Of a DNA stretch of 13,556 bases, positions 13,402-13,556 are shown in pieces. How positions within the stretch are numbered: the stretch's first letter is position 1; each line of letters opens with the position of its first letter. Below the pieces are notes generated by a model. That model was not told the origin of the DNA and searched no databases. It saw nothing but the letters and a program-made list of their open reading frames with translations. Made by a program: the position numbers and the translations under genes. Origin of the DNA: Ignavibacteria bacterium UBA2373 (GTDB taxonomy: Bacteria > Bacteroidota > Ignavibacteria > Kapaibacteriales > UBA961); contig DDTD01000042.1 in the NCBI GenBank assembly GCA_002344005.1, positions 1-13,556 on the forward strand, written 5' to 3'.

Positions 13402-13556
13402 ATGGTAATATTTGAAGTTAAAAGATGGCTTTGGCAATTCCGAGTTTTATTGATTCATTATCTCATTCGAATAATTTTATTTGTATGGTCTCTTGTTTTT
13501 TATATGTATGACAGTTATTATGTGGTTCCATTAAGTATGTTTATAATACTCTGTTT
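13402..13556 (+). CDS. possible membrane protein, 3' end outside the window
   Basis: From ATG 13402 the frame stays open for 51 codons to the window end. It starts MVIFEVKRWLWQFRVLLIHY, followed by a strongly hydrophobic stretch (LIRIILFVWSLVFYMY), then DSYYVVPLSMFIIL, i.e. one or two membrane segments after a short basic N-terminus. The frame is open upstream only to a TAA at 13366-13368 and holds no earlier ATG. No ribosome site or promoter is clear. It may be the 5' end of a real gene or an AT-rich chance frame. Confidence 0.35.
   Translation, partial: MVIFEVKRWLWQFRVLLIHYLIRIILFVWSLVFYMYDSYYVVPLSMFIILC

Noticed and set aside
1..13556. tRNA, rRNA, CRISPR arrays, IS elements and riboswitches.
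   Set aside because: Read for cloverleaf-like sequences, regularly spaced repeats, transposase motifs and conserved leader structures; none could be supported.

Overview
The window looks like the chromosome of a member of the Bacteroidota/Chlorobi side of the FCB group; a Kapabacteria- or Ignavibacteria-like lineage is my guess. The basis is AT-rich DNA, an atpD-atpC pair detached from the other ATP synthase genes, weak Shine-Dalgarno sequences, and several exact TAnnTTTG -7 promoter elements, the type used by Bacteroidetes sigma factors. No tRNA, rRNA, CRISPR array, transposase or integrase gene is visible.

Layout. (1) 1-2466, plus strand: a large chemoreceptor (NIT-like sensor, TM helix, HAMP, GAF, MCP signalling domain) whose 5' end is interrupted by an in-frame stop at the window edge. 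(2) 2467-2926: a gene-free AT-rich stretch. (3) 2927-4029: an ABC importer remnant of the NitT/TauT/SsuBC type, with an ATPase that has lost its Walker A half and an intact permease joined to it by an ATGA overlap. (4) 4030-5780: an accessory segment holding a small frameshifted gene, a 183-residue four-helix membrane protein, a 61-codon remnant and further coding-like scraps, all on the minus strand and separated by non-coding DNA with imperfect inverted repeats and one 10-bp direct repeat. It resembles a cassette-like patch. (5) 5781-6622, minus strand: a compact operon of an unrecognised 57-residue protein, cysteine-poor bL31 and bS18, with a near-ideal promoter and a strong terminator. (6) 6698-7597, minus: an exported, probably outer-membrane beta-barrel protein. 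(7) 7714-9688, minus: atpD-atpC with promoter and terminator. (8) 9828-10889, minus: an M42-family metallopeptidase, divergent from (9) 11057-13189, plus: a fused Zn-type dehydrogenase / Gfo-Idh-MocA oxidoreductase with terminator. (10) 13402-13556: the start of a possible membrane protein running off the window.

The core genes (ribosomal proteins, F1 subunits, peptidase) are ordinary housekeeping genes in short transcription units. The unusual parts are the decayed accessory stretch at 2467-5780 and the 57-aa/bL31/bS18 operon, which places bS18 away from its usual bS6/bL9 partners. I see no complete novel defence or metabolic system. The best leads are the 57-residue protein and the cassette-like patch.
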